Source: Idiomarina piscisalsi (GTDB lineage: Bacteria > Pseudomonadota > Gammaproteobacteria > Enterobacterales > Alteromonadaceae). Taken from it: 64,000 nt of DNA. Position numbers and translations under genes: made by a program. Each line of letters starts with the position of its first letter. Within the stretch, counting starts at the first letter, position 1. The notes under the pieces were generated by a model. It did no database searches and had not been told where the DNA came from. It was given only the letters and a program-made list of their open reading frames with translations. Positions 27,620 to 37,309 of this stretch are shown piece after piece. Where the stretch lies: the NCBI RefSeq assembly GCF_002211765.1, contig NZ_CP022133.1, positions 2,418,001-2,482,000 on the forward strand, read 5' to 3'.

Positions 27620-29641
27620 ATGAAGTCATTTACTCCGTTAGTTTTAGTTTTAGCATTAGCAATACCCTCGCCCGTTTTGGCTCAGCAAACCACTGTCGAT
27701 GAGCGCATTATCATTATTGGCGAGTCAATGCAGGCTCCCAGTGAGTGGGTGGTTGACGCGAAGAAACCGCGCCAGCCACTGCCCGCACATGACGCCGGTG
27801 ACTTTTTGAAAAGCTTGGCTGGGTTCAGTGCAACGCGAAAAGGTGGAGCGTCCTCAGACCCATTGTTCAGAGGCATGGGCGCTGGGCGACTGGCTATCGT
27901 GACCGATGACCAAATGTTGTTAGGAGGCTGTAGCAGCCGCATGGATCCCCCCACGGCTTACATTACGCCTCAGAGTTACGACAGCGTGACGGTGGTTAAA
28001 GGCCCACAGACCGTTCTGTTTGCCGGGTCTGCAGCGTCTATTCACTTCGAAAGAGGCATCACCCGGTTTGCTAACAACGAGTTCTCGGGTTTTCTGAACG
28101 CTACCACTGCCAGTTTCGGGCGTGTTAACGGTTCGGCTGATATGACCTGGGGCTCTGCGGCGGGGTTTGTACGCTTAAACGCAACCGCAGCCACTGCCGA
28201 TGATTACCAGGATGGCTCTGGCCGTGAAATTAACAGCCAATATGAACGCTGGAGTGGTGACGTGGACCTTGCCTGGACGCCTTCAGATAACCAACGCCTT
28301 ATGCTTAAGTTAGGCGCCAGTGACGGCGAGGCTGCTTACGCAGACCGCAGCATGGACGGTGTGTTATTTAAGCGGGAGAGTATGGCTCTCGATTACAACT
28401 GGCAACCCAAGGGCGGCCATTTGGACGAAGTGTCAGTAAATACTTACGTTAACTCTATCGACCACGTTATGGATAACTACTCATTACGCGACTTCACTCC
28501 GTCCATGATGATGCCTAACCCCACCGCCCGTAACCCCGATCGTCATTCACGTGGCGCAAAGATAACGTCTGACTGGTCACTAACGGCCAGTAGTGGACTA
28601 AAAGCCGGCCTTGAACATTACGAATCGGAGCATCGCGATCGCATGAGCCGTGATCAGTTGAACATGCCTTATCAAAGCCTGCCTCGCATCGACGATGCCG
28701 AGTTCAGCCAGGATGCGTTTTATGCAGAGTACGACTACGCCATTGACGCTGCCTGGAAGCTGGTGACTGGCTATCGGCTTGATCGTTGGTCAATCACTGA
28801 CAAGCGTGCCATGTTAATGGTCATGGGCTCCCCGGCACAGCCGAACCCAACCGCCAATGAAACGCGCAGCGACAACTTACACAGCGGCTTTGTGCGTGTT
28901 GAAAGAAAGTTCGACAACGGCTACTGGTATGCCGGCTGGGGGCAAGCGGAGCGTTTTCCTGATTACTGGGAAGTTATCGGCAACAACCGCCGATCACCAA
29001 GCTCAATGTCAGCGTTTCATACGGACGCTGAAACCAACCAACAGTGGGATATCGGTCTGAACTGGAAGAGCAATAAATTCACCCTGGAAAGCTCGCTATT
29101 TTTCAGCGAAGTGGATGATTTTATCCTGCTGGAGAAAGGCATGATGATGCAACCTGAAATGGTGCGCAATATCGACGCCCGCAGCTGGGGTGGTGAATTG
29201 ACTTCACGTTACCAACTAAGCACTCCCTGGTCTGTCTCCGCCGCCATTGCCATTGTTCGTGGTACCAATACAACGGACGATACCTACCTGCCCCAACAGC
29301 CGGCTGATGAACTGAGACTGGCCAGTGATTATCGTCTTGGGGAGTTCACCTACTCTTTGCTGTGGCGTTTGGTTAAAGAACAAGACCGTGTTGCGCCCAA
29401 CCAAGGGAATGTTATTGGTTACGACTTAGAAAAAAGCGCCGGTTTTGGTGTGCTATCTGCAAATATCGACTGGGAAGTTGATTCACAATGGCAGATCAGC
29501 CTGGGCGTCGATAATATACTCGATAAGACCTATGCTGAACATTTGAGCCGTTCAGCATCCAGCATTTCAGGGTATGAGCAAATTGATAAGGTGAATGAGC
29601 CGGGTCGCACATTCTGGTTACAGACCAATTATAATTTCTGA
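27620..29641 (+). CDS. TonB-dependent copper receptor (NosA/OprC family)
   Basis: 673 residues: signal peptide, plug domain with LKSLAGFSATRKGGASSDPLFRG and the family-specific GGCSSRMDPPTAYI, then a barrel with Met-rich loops (PSMMMPNPTARNPD, MMMQPEMV) and a terminal aromatic residue in NYNF. NosA and OprC bind copper, and NosA serves nitrous oxide reductase maturation in denitrifiers. No nos genes are in the window. It is followed after eight bases by the RegB-like kinase gene, which suggests a shared transcript. Confidence 0.88.
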   Translation: MKSFTPLVLVLALAIPSPVLAQQTTVDERIIIIGESMQAPSEWVVDAKKPRQPLPAHDAGDFLKSLAGFSATRKGGASSDPLFRGMGAGRLAIVTDDQMLLGGCSSRMDPPTAYITPQSYDSVTVVKGPQTVLFAGSAASIHFERGITRFANNEFSGFLNATTASFGRVNGSADMTWGSAAGFVRLNATAATADDYQDGSGREINSQYERWSGDVDLAWTPSDNQRLMLKLGASDGEAAYADRSMDGVLFKRESMALDYNWQPKGGHLDEVSVNTYVNSIDHVMDNYSLRDFTPSMMMPNPTARNPDRHSRGAKITSDWSLTASSGLKAGLEHYESEHRDRMSRDQLNMPYQSLPRIDDAEFSQDAFYAEYDYAIDAAWKLVTGYRLDRWSITDKRAMLMVMGSPAQPNPTANETRSDNLHSGFVRVERKFDNGYWYAGWGQAERFPDYWEVIGNNRRSPSSMSAFHTDAETNQQWDIGLNWKSNKFTLESSLFFSEVDDFILLEKGMMMQPEMVRNIDARSWGGELTSRYQLSTPWSVSAAIAIVRGTNTTDDTYLPQQPADELRLASDYRLGEFTYSLLWRLVKEQDRVAPNQGNVIGYDLEKSAGFGVLSANIDWEVDSQWQISLGVDNILDKTYAEHLSRSASSISGYEQIDKVNEPGRTFWLQTNYNF

Positions 29642-29649
29642 GACACTCG

Positions 29650-30746
29650 ATGATTACGTTACTGACTTATAAACTCATTTCAAAACAACATTGGGCAGTC
29701 TTTGTTGCGCTAGTTATCGACATTGCTCTGGGGAATTTGTGGGTTGCCTACAATGGTGGCATTAGCAACCCGTTCACCTCGTTGTTACTGATTTTTATTG
29801 TCATTGCATTTTTATTGCTACCGACGGCACTGGCGGTTGCGACGCTCTGTATTAGCATTCTCGGTCAGGTGTCGCAGCTTGAGCTGCCATCGCTATTGCA
29901 AGCCAAAACCGTGGAGTTTCCACATGCCATGCACCCCGAAATGCTACAACACGCACAAGGTATGCTCATCGGTTTTGTGATTGCGGCGATGATTATTGCA
30001 TTGTCGATGTACTACCTAAAACGGCAGTGGCTCCAGTCTGAAAAGGCCTTTCAAGCCATGCGGGAAAGGCAGCTTAGAGACGAGCAACTTCTTACTATTG
30101 GCGCGGCCGCAGCGCAGCTTACTCATGACGTCGCCACACCGGTACAGTCTCTGCGTTTGTTAAATGAAGAGCTACAGGAAACCAATGTGGATATCGCTCT
30201 TAAGCGTGACTTTAGCGAGTATCTGCGACAAGTTGAACTCAGTTTAACTCAGTGGCGTGAAGCCGCCGATGATGTTCGCAGCAAGCGCCAGCGTCTGTAC
30301 ACAGCAGGAGAAATGTCAGTACAACTGCAGCAACTTCTGCGCGTGGTTAAACCCGATGCTCAAATGCATTGGGAGCTATCAGAAGCCGTACGTGATTTCG
30401 CAATTAAAGCTGACCGAACACTCTTCCCGGCTATCGCCAATTTGATTATGAACGCCATTGAAGCCGGTATCCGTAATGGTGAACAAGAAACTGTTGTTAC
30501 ATTCGGCGACTATACATCGGACGGTCAACAGCAATTAGTGATTCAAATTCTCGACAAGGGTTCGGGTATTCACTCTTCCGGGAGGAAAAGCTTGGCATGT
30601 CGTTGAGTAAAAGTGATACTGGCATGGGTGTGGCTGCGGTCATTAGCCACGCCACCATCGAGCGCCTTAACGGCAAAGTCAGCTGGCAATCTAATGCCAA
30701 CGGCACCATGACTCAGATACGACTACCCATAGTGGACAATGACTGA
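29650..30746 (+). pseudogene. RegB/PrrB-like sensor histidine kinase, frameshifted near its C terminus
   Basis: The first frame (29650-30606) carries five to six N-terminal helices, the quinone-site-like YNGGISNPF, and the H-box AQLTHDVATPVQSL. The canonical redox Cys of RegB is not seen. After DKGSGI (30570) the frame breaks; the rest of the ATPase domain continues in another frame, with EEKLGMSLSKSDTGMGVAA and ISHATIERLNG, to a stop at 30746. One missing base near 30571 explains it (GSGI-P-LFREEKLG would be restored). Without the second G-box the short product should lack kinase activity. It could be a recent mutation or a sequencing error. Repaired, it would overlap the next gene by eight bases. 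Confidence 0.8.
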
Positions 30747-31260
30747 AATAAAGCTCCTGATTATTGACGACGACGAAGGCTTTTGTCGCATTTTAAAACG
30801 CCGACTGGAGCAGCACGATATCGATGTCGCTGTTGCTCACTCGGCGTCTCAGGCGCTTTCGGCTGGCGACGAGTTCGATGTCGTATTGCTCGACATGATG
30901 CTTGGGAATGATAACGGGCTGTCACTGATTGAGCCGATTACCCGGCACATTCAGCCTAAACACCTTATTGTACTTACCGGGTACGCAAGCATAGCGACCA
31001 CCGTCGAAGCAATGAAGCGAGGCGCAACTGATTACCTAACTAAGCCGGTCGGCACATCGGAATTGTTAAGCCGAATACGAGGTGAAGAAGTCGATACCGA
31101 CGTGTCAGAAACACAGCGGCTAAGCCCATCCCAAATTGAGTGGGAGCATATTCAGCGTGCGCTGCACGACAATGACGGGAACATTTCTAAAACGGCGAGA
31201 GACTTAGGTATGCATCGGCGAACGCTGCAACGTAAGTTAGCAAAGCGCTCGCCGCATTAA
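30739..31260 (+). CDS. RegA/PrrA/ActR-like response regulator
   Basis: 173 residues: a receiver domain with IIDDDEGF, phospho-acceptor D52 in LLDMMLG, T and K (LTGYAS, TKPVG), then a short linker and a Fis-type helix-turn-helix (NDGNISKTARDLGMHRRTLQRKL), the pattern of RegA/PrrA. In proteobacteria RegBA responds to the redox state of the quinone pool and controls respiration genes. The receiver-to-HTH linker lacks the usual run of prolines. Confidence 0.87.
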   Translation: MTEIKLLIIDDDEGFCRILKRRLEQHDIDVAVAHSASQALSAGDEFDVVLLDMMLGNDNGLSLIEPITRHIQPKHLIVLTGYASIATTVEAMKRGATDYLTKPVGTSELLSRIRGEEVDTDVSETQRLSPSQIEWEHIQRALHDNDGNISKTARDLGMHRRTLQRKLAKRSPH

Positions 31261-31268
31261 GTATTACT

Positions 31269-31967
31269 TTAGAAGTTGTAGCGCACCCCTACCATCGCAA
31301 CATACGGGTCGATATCAACGTCAACGCTTTGAATGTTACTGCCGTTCACACGTACGTCACCGGTGGTATCGATGTCCATTTTGCTGACCATAAAGTGCAG
31401 ACCCCAGTCCTTGTTTATTGCCACGTTGACGCCCGCTTGTAACGCATAGCCCCAGCTGTTTTTAAGCGCTAAATCAACCGAGTCGCTGTCACTCACAACA
31501 CCCAAAGCTCCTAAGGTTGAGCGTAACTGAGGGTCAACCTGTTCGTCAAAAAACGTCGTGTAATTCACGCCAATACCAACAAAGGGTTTGAACGTGTCAC
31601 TATTTAAGTCGAAGTGGTACTGTGCCAGCAGTGTTGGGGGTAAATGTTTGGTTTTACCCACTTTTAAACCAGCCAGTGCGCCTGTGGCGGTAATGTCGTG
31701 ACTGAACGGTGTTGCTGCAACCAGTTCCACTGTCCAGTTATTGTCTATCGCATAGTCGAGAGTCAGACCAAGCTGCGTATTGGTATTCACACCAACACCC
31801 GTGCTGTTAGCCGGCAACCCTGCGACGCCTTCAACCACATTCAGGTTTGAGCTGCTGTCATCTGGCATAACCGAGATGGCACCAACATTGAGGGAAAAAT
31901 CATTTGCTAAAGCAGAAGTGCTTAGCAAGCTCAACAATACACCATAAGACAACGCTTTAAGCTTCAT
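31269..31967 (-). CDS. ompW: OmpW-family outer-membrane protein
   Basis: 232 residues: signal peptide MKLKALSYGVLLSLLSTSALA, then an eight-strand barrel with TLLAQYHF and FKPFVGIGVNYTTFF and the C-terminal VAMVGVRYNF. OmpW forms a small hydrophobic channel; in E. coli its expression responds to oxygen through FNR. A perfect FNR box with a matching -10 element sits upstream here. It converges with the RegA-like gene eight bases away. Confidence 0.93.
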   Translation of the reverse strand: MKLKALSYGVLLSLLSTSALANDFSLNVGAISVMPDDSSSNLNVVEGVAGLPANSTGVGVNTNTQLGLTLDYAIDNNWTVELVAATPFSHDITATGALAGLKVGKTKHLPPTLLAQYHFDLNSDTFKPFVGIGVNYTTFFDEQVDPQLRSTLGALGVVSDSDSVDLALKNSWGYALQAGVNVAINKDWGLHFMVSKMDIDTTGDVRVNGSNIQSVDVDIDPYVAMVGVRYNF

Positions 31968-31999
31968 GGGTAACTCCTTGTTATTGAATACCCATAAAG

Positions 32000-32039
32000 C
32001 TTATAAGGTTTAATGATAGCGCGTATTGATCTCTATCAA
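32000..32039 (-). promoter_or_regulatory. FNR-type class II promoter of ompW
   Basis: TTGATCTCTATCAA (32026-32039) is a full ten-of-ten FNR site. On the minus strand TATAAG (32005-32000) serves as -10, placing the site centre at about -40. The site ends two bases from the stop codon of the YebC-family gene. Confidence 0.82.
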
Positions 32040-32040
32040 T

Positions 32041-32757
32041 CTACTGTTCGGCGTTGTGATAAATGTTTTGAACGTCATCTAAGTCGTTTAGCATGTCCAT
32101 TAAACGCTCAAACATAGGCTGGTCTTCTTCCGAAATTGTCGTAGTGACATGCGGCAGAAATTGAATTTCGTCTGCGTCGAAATCGATATTTTCAAATGCC
32201 GAGGTGAGCGCCTGACGGGCTGCTGCATATTCAGTATGCGGAGCGAACACGGTGACCTGACCGTCCTCAAACTCAACGTCAGTAACGTCCACATCGGCTT
32301 CCATTAACGCTTCTAAAACCTCGTCTTCACTGTCGTGTTTGAATGCGAAAATAGCGCAATGCTCAAAGGAGTGCATGACACTGCCCTGCTCACCAATTTT
32401 TGATTTGCTCTTGGTGAAAGCGTTACGAACGTCGCCGAATGTACGGTTCGGGTTATCGGTTAAACACTCGACAATCACCATGCAGTTGCTTGGTCCGTAA
32501 CCTTCATAACGAGCGGGAGAAAAATCTTCACCAGCGCCACCTTGTGCTTTGTCTATGGCTTTCTCGATAACGTGAGCCGGCACCTGGTCTTTCTTAGCAC
32601 GGTCAATAAGCGAGCGAAGAGACAAGTTTGCGTCAGGGTCTGCCCCGCCTTGCTTTGCACACACATAAATTTCACGACCATAGCGGCTATAGACTTTACT
32701 CTTAGCATTGGCAGTTTTGGCTATCGACTCTTTACGGTTTTGGTAGGCGCGACCCAT
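32041..32757 (-). CDS. YebC/PmpR-family protein, YeeN-like
   Basis: 238 residues from the ATG at 32757 (MGRAYQNRK), the family start; the frame extends upstream only by non-homologous residues. [46 protein letters not shown] and DDVQNIYHN follow the YebC three-domain pattern, closer to E. coli YeeN than YebC. Members are described as transcription regulators or as ribosome-associated helpers of translation at difficult sequences; which applies here is open. Confidence 0.88.
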   Translation of the reverse strand: MGRAYQNRKESIAKTANAKSKVYSRYGREIYVCAKQGGADPDANLSLRSLIDRAKKDQVPAHVIEKAIDKAQGGAGEDFSPARYEGYGPSNCMVIVECLTDNPNRTFGDVRNAFTKSKSKIGEQGSVMHSFEHCAIFAFKHDSEDEVLEALMEADVDVTDVEFEDGQVTVFAPHTEYAAARQALTSAFENIDFDADEIQFLPHVTTTISEEDQPMFERLMDMLNDLDDVQNIYHNAEQ

Positions 32758-32918
32758 CGTCTTACTCTCTTTTAAAAAACAGAAGTCGGTAATTCTACAC
32801 AGCCGATGCAATATAGCCAATATATCTACCATAGAACGTTTTGATTCTTCAGTGCCGCCCCACCCAGGCGTAGAATCCAGATCAAATTTTAAAGCGATTC
32901 GCTTTGTTGGGGAGTGTT

Positions 32919-33931
32919 ATGTCGTCTTCAGTTCCGGTTTTGTCACTTGCTGACTATCAAAGCGCTGATAATGAAACCCGAGTGTCGTTTATACGACAAC
33001 TGGGTGCTGCCGCAAGGGATGTGGGCTTTTTCTATTTGGAAGCGCATGGGGTGAGCCAGGCTGAGCAAGATGACATTATTTCACTGTCTACGTCATTTTT
33101 TGCTTTGAATGCAAAAGAAAAAAGACAGGTGGAAATGGCAAATTCACCCCATTTTCGTGGCTACAATCAAACGCATACCGAAGTTACCGCTGGTGCTTTA
33201 GACTTTCGTGAGCAGTTCGACATCATGGATGAACTGCCAGCGGTACATTCCCAGCTCGTCACTCAAGAGTGGCAAAAGCTCATTGGCCCTAACCAATGGC
33301 CTGACGCAATGCCTCGCATGCGCTCGACACTACTCACATGGCAGGATCATTTAACCAGGGTTGGGCTGACACTATTGTCCGCTCTTTGTGAGGCTCTGGA
33401 GCAACCAGCCGATGCCTTGCAACCAACGGTGCAAAACGGCCCTTATCGACATACCAAGTTAATTAAGTATCCCGGCAGCGAATCCGGCGGTAAACAAGGT
33501 GTTGGCGCACATAAAGATCCCGGCTATTTAACCTTTGTTCTGCAAGACGAACACAGCGGTTTAGAAGTGGAAATTAACAATGAGTGGCATTCGGTAAGCC
33601 CGCGTAAAGGGGCATTGGTGGTTAATATTGGAGAACTGCTTGAGTTAGCATCAGACGGTTATTTAAAAGCAACGAACCACAGAGTGGTGAGCCCCCCGCC
33701 GGAGTCACCCGCTATTCGTCGGCTTTTTTCATGGCCGCGCAACTGGATGCCGATATTCCCGTTCTACCACTACCCGCTCATTTAAAACGTCTGGCTCACG
33801 GACCAAGCAGCGATCCTAATAACCCATTGCTTCGCAAGGTTGGGGAAAACGTATTAAAGGGACGTAAACGATCACACCCGGATGTCACAAAGAAGTTCTA
33901 CCAAGAGACGCTTCAGCAGTTGTCAGCGTAG
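32919..33931 (+). pseudogene. 2OG-Fe(II) oxygenase, isopenicillin N synthase-like, frameshifted
   Basis: From the ATG at 32919 (GGGAG just upstream) the first frame gives the N-terminal DIOX_N part, the iron ligands H-x-D in GAHKDPGYLTF and the distal His in KATNHRVVSPP. At about 33720 the frame is lost next to a run of six T; the homologous continuation AFFMAAQLDADIPVLPLP up to VLKGRKRSHPDVTKKFY runs in another frame to 33931. The usual residues between AIRR and AFF appear to be missing, so the indel may be larger than one base. The truncated product keeps the metal site but loses the C-terminal part. Substrate unknown. Confidence 0.8.
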
Positions 33932-34386
33932 ACTTTAACTTCGGGTTCACTGGTCGACGTCGCACCGATGTAGTTGACATAGCAACTCATCAAGCTGTCT
34001 TCGTCTGCGGCAAGACCAATAACATTGCCAATACCGACTTCCGACACAGCCCAGTCGTCTAATTGAATCACTTGGCTCAACGCACTTTCTTTAGGCGCGG
34101 GGTAGCCGTAAAAGAGTAAGATTCCGCCATCCGGACAACTGATATTCACGTCATCAAACTTACCACCTAAGCAAGTCGCACTTTGCTTTTCTATTCCCTG
34201 AATAGCGGCTTTACCGTAAGTCATGTCCAACGCTGATTTAAGGGAAGCCTCCAAACCGTGAAGCCGACTTGTTTCAGCATCATTGGAGAAGTTGATAAAT
34301 TGAGGGGCGGCTGTCGCCGAGAGTACACCAAGCACAACAATGACGATAATAAGCTCGACTAATGTAAATCCTTTACTGCGTCGCAT
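33913..34386 (-). CDS. Type IV pilin-like protein (MshA-like)
   Basis: 157 residues from the ATG at 34386. The six-residue leader MRRSKG is followed by FTLVELIIVIVVLGVLSATAAP, the class IV-a prepilin site (cleavage after Gly, Phe+1, Glu+5). The C-terminal domain has four Cys, including the end pair (MSCYV ... ADNC). No pilus assembly genes are nearby. The longer reading frame upstream of 34386 has no support. It lies behind the subtilase gene and its terminator. Its end overlaps the end of the oxygenase by 19 bases. Confidence 0.85.
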   Translation of the reverse strand: MRRSKGFTLVELIIVIVVLGVLSATAAPQFINFSNDAETSRLHGLEASLKSALDMTYGKAAIQGIEKQSATCLGGKFDDVNISCPDGGILLFYGYPAPKESALSQVIQLDDWAVSEVGIGNVIGLAADEDSLMSCYVNYIGATSTSEPEVKVYADNC

Positions 34387-34397
34387 AACCAAGCACC

Positions 34398-34431
34398 AAA
34401 AAATAAAATAGGGACCGTAATGGCCCCTATT
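34398..34431 (-). terminator. Intrinsic terminator of the subtilase gene
   Basis: Read on the minus strand, AATAGGGGCC (34431-34422) pairs with GGTCCCTATT (34416-34407) with one mismatch and a five-base loop, and is followed by TTATTTTTT. It separates the subtilase from the pilin gene, whose start codon is only 12 bases further on. Confidence 0.75.
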
Positions 34432-34464
34432 ATAATACCAGTTAGATTGTTGACTCAATGTTAA

Positions 34465-36996
34465 TTAAAAGCTAACGGTCACCGAGTCACAAGCCTCTGT
34501 ACCTGCTTCACACAGTTGGTAAACAACATCGCTACCATCTGAATCAAAGCGATCACGAACGCGGCCTGTATTTGACAGTGTCTCAACAAACTCACCGTTT
34601 CGATACAAGTCGACATCACCTGCTGCACCTGACCAGCGAAGGTCAACTAAAGCAGTGCCACTGCGTAATAAGCGAGAACGATAAACATCTAACTCGATGT
34701 CCGTCAGGCTCACTGTTACCGACTGCGTCACAGTATCTGATAGCTCAGTTGCATCCGTCACTGTTAGCGTCACATCGTAAGTACCTTCTTCAGAGTACGC
34801 GTAAACCGGGTTGGCTTCTGTAGAAGTGCTACCGTCACCAAACTCCCAGAAGTAGCTTTCGATGTCGCCATCGTTGTCAGTTGAGGTATTGGTGAAGCTA
34901 ACAGTCAGGTCTTCAACGCTAGCCTCAAAACCTGCTACCGGAGCATCTGGCAAACCATCGTCTTCTTCAACTGCGGTCAGAGTTAACGACCAATGGTTTA
35001 AAGTACCAGTATCTGCACCCGCGTTATCCGAGACATTCAGAGTCCAATCACCGGTCATGTCTTCGCCGTTGAAGGAATCAACATTCCAAGTTGCGACTAA
35101 ATCGTCTTCGCTACTTCCAGCGCGATCGTGCAGAGTTTGAGTCGTACCTTCCGGTGAAGTCAAAGTAACAATTAAGTCACCACGCCACGTGTGAGTAATA
35201 TCAACACTTACCTCAGCACCAAATACAACACCGGTTTCAGGCACATTAATCACACGGCTGATACCATTACTGTCGTCATCTGGAATATCTGCGTTTGCGG
35301 CGTCTTCATAATAGAAATCTGAAAGGCCTTGCGGAAGCACGTAAACCGTAGCACTTACGTCGCGAGTCATTTCGCCCGTTTCTACATCCGTACCGCTAAC
35401 CGTAATAACGTATTCACCCCAAGCGGTTTCCTCTGTTGTTGTCACTTGTACGTCAACCGTTTCACCATTTTGCGCTTGGTTAGAAGACAGCGAAACGTCT
35501 AGCTGAGGTTCAGCAGAAACACTTAAGTCAACCGCACCTGACCAGTCCGCAATGCTGCCAACATCCAGCGTCAGTGTTGTGTTTTCACCCGCAACAATTT
35601 CCTGGTTTGATGGGCTAAGCTCTAAGCGGTAAGCCGGATCCGGGTCAGCTGCAATCAGCGCATTTAAGGCGTTCAAGCGATTACCCGACGCTGTTTTACC
35701 AGCTAATGCAGGAATACTCTCACCAGAGTCCATCAAAATTTGCTTCACTTCTGTAACACTCAGGTGCGGAGCAATAGACCAGATAAGGCCAGCCACACCA
35801 GCAACATGCGGGCTTGCCATAGAAGTACCTGAAGCGGTTGCATAACCTCCATCTAAGTACGTAGAGAGGATTTCGGTACCTGGCGCACCTAAGTCAACAG
35901 ACACTGCACCATAAGTTGATGACGCAGCGAGTGAGTCAGTGCGTGTTGTGTTAGCCACATTCACAATACCGTCCAGGTCATAACCGCCCGGATAACTTGC
36001 CGTAACATCAGAGTCAATCCCGTCGTTACCGGCCGCAGACACAAACATGATGCCTTGGTCTATGCTGTCAGCAATTGCGGTTTTAAGTGACTCAGAGTAG
36101 GCACCACCACCCCACGAGTTGTTTGTCGCCACTAAGTTGACCCCATGATTGACCTTTAGATTCGTCATGTAGTCAATACATTCGATAGCGGCCGCGGTGC
36201 TGCCGGTTCCATCGGCTCCCAAGAACTGACAGCCGATAATCTCGACGTCCCAGTTAACACCGGTTACACCTTGACCATTATTGGCACTCGCACCGATAGT
36301 ACCGGCAACGTGTGTACCGTGACCGTTACCATCCATTGGGTCGCCGTTACCATTAACCGCTGAATAACCGTAACAGTCATCGACTACGCCATTACCATCA
36401 TCATCTTCACCGTTACCGCAAACTTCTCCTGGGTTGACCCACATGTTGTCAGCAAGATCCGGGTGTGTGTAGTCAACACCAGAGTCAATAACACCGATAA
36501 CGACGCTAGAGTCGCCGGTAGTAATATCCCAGGCTGGACGCGCATCGATATCAACACCTGGCGTTCCGCCACTTTGACCGGTGTTTTCCAGCGCCCACAT
36601 GTCACCAAATGCAGGGTCATCCGGAGTGGCTAATATATTAAAGTTAGAACTTTTCGTGTCATTAATTGAGATGATGTAGTTGGGCTCAGCCACTTCGATA
36701 AGGGGATGATTAGAAAGTCGCTTAATAAGGGCATCACGTTGTTTTGCATTGCGAACATTCACCTGTGCAATACGACCATCTGCGATATTACGCATCGCAA
36801 TGTCACGCCCGCGGTTATCCAGAGCTCGTAATGTCCCGCCCGCTCGGTTTATTAAATCTTGGCGCTGCTCTTTCGTCGCCGAGTGCTTAAATACCACCAG
36901 CAATGAATCATCGTCCGCCTGTTTACCATTTGCCGCAGCTGCACCTGTTGCGAGCGCCATGGATACGCCGACGACTAATTTTTTCAAATTCGTCAT
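34465..36996 (-). CDS. Secreted subtilisin-like serine protease with P-domain and PKD domain
   Basis: 843 residues: signal peptide (to about 22), an I9-type propeptide (about 30-108), the S8 catalytic domain (about 140-450) with Asp in VIDSGVDYTHPD, His in NGHGTHVAGT and Ser in GTSMASPHVAG, a DDDGNGVVDD calcium-like loop, a linker (about 460-555), a proprotein-convertase P domain (about 565-680), a PKD domain with WEFGDGSTS (about 690-765) and a C-terminal Ig-like part. Such proteases are secreted and degrade extracellular protein, in line with a peptide-using marine lifestyle. Confidence 0.93.
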   Translation of the reverse strand: MTNLKKLVVGVSMALATGAAAANGKQADDDSLLVVFKHSATKEQRQDLINRAGGTLRALDNRGRDIAMRNIADGRIAQVNVRNAKQRDALIKRLSNHPLIEVAEPNYIISINDTKSSNFNILATPDDPAFGDMWALENTGQSGGTPGVDIDARPAWDITTGDSSVVIGVIDSGVDYTHPDLADNMWVNPGEVCGNGEDDDGNGVVDDCYGYSAVNGNGDPMDGNGHGTHVAGTIGASANNGQGVTGVNWDVEIIGCQFLGADGTGSTAAAIECIDYMTNLKVNHGVNLVATNNSWGGGAYSESLKTAIADSIDQGIMFVSAAGNDGIDSDVTASYPGGYDLDGIVNVANTTRTDSLAASSTYGAVSVDLGAPGTEILSTYLDGGYATASGTSMASPHVAGVAGLIWSIAPHLSVTEVKQILMDSGESIPALAGKTASGNRLNALNALIAADPDPAYRLELSPSNQEIVAGENTTLTLDVGSIADWSGAVDLSVSAEPQLDVSLSSNQAQNGETVDVQVTTTEETAWGEYVITVSGTDVETGEMTRDVSATVYVLPQGLSDFYYEDAANADIPDDDSNGISRVINVPETGVVFGAEVSVDITHTWRGDLIVTLTSPEGTTQTLHDRAGSSEDDLVATWNVDSFNGEDMTGDWTLNVSDNAGADTGTLNHWSLTLTAVEEDDGLPDAPVAGFEASVEDLTVSFTNTSTDNDGDIESYFWEFGDGSTSTEANPVYAYSEEGTYDVTLTVTDATELSDTVTQSVTVSLTDIELDVYRSRLLRSGTALVDLRWSGAAGDVDLYRNGEFVETLSNTGRVRDRFDSDGSDVVYQLCEAGTEACDSVTVSF

Positions 36997-37309
36997 TCTT
37001 CCTTCCTCATTATTGTTGTAGGAATTTCATTCAAATGTGCGTACTTCTCATCTCGTCACTAAAAAAATAAGTAGCATATTTTCCACAGCGAGTTACGCCA
37101 AAAGTTAGAGATTTACGCTTTTTAACGCTAAATACGAAAAAGGGACTAGGACATCTAGGTGGGTTTGCATATGAAAATAACTTAACACGCTGTATTAAAA
37201 GTAAATTCTCATTCAAAAACAATTTTTAAAATACACCGTTCATACGATTGTTGAGTAAAAATCAGTCGTTATTCTTGTTAGCGGAATTATTAACAAAAGG
37301 TGTTCCGCT
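36997..37309. other. 313-base intergenic region between divergent subtilase and csgB
   Basis: AT-rich. It must carry the promoters of the subtilase gene (minus) and the curli csgB gene (plus). I found no confident -35/-10 pair, no clear CsgD site and no RNA gene. GGAATTTCATTCAAATG near 37021 and ATTCTCATTCAAAAAC near 37206 share the string TCATTCAAA, which may be chance. Confidence 0.6.
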
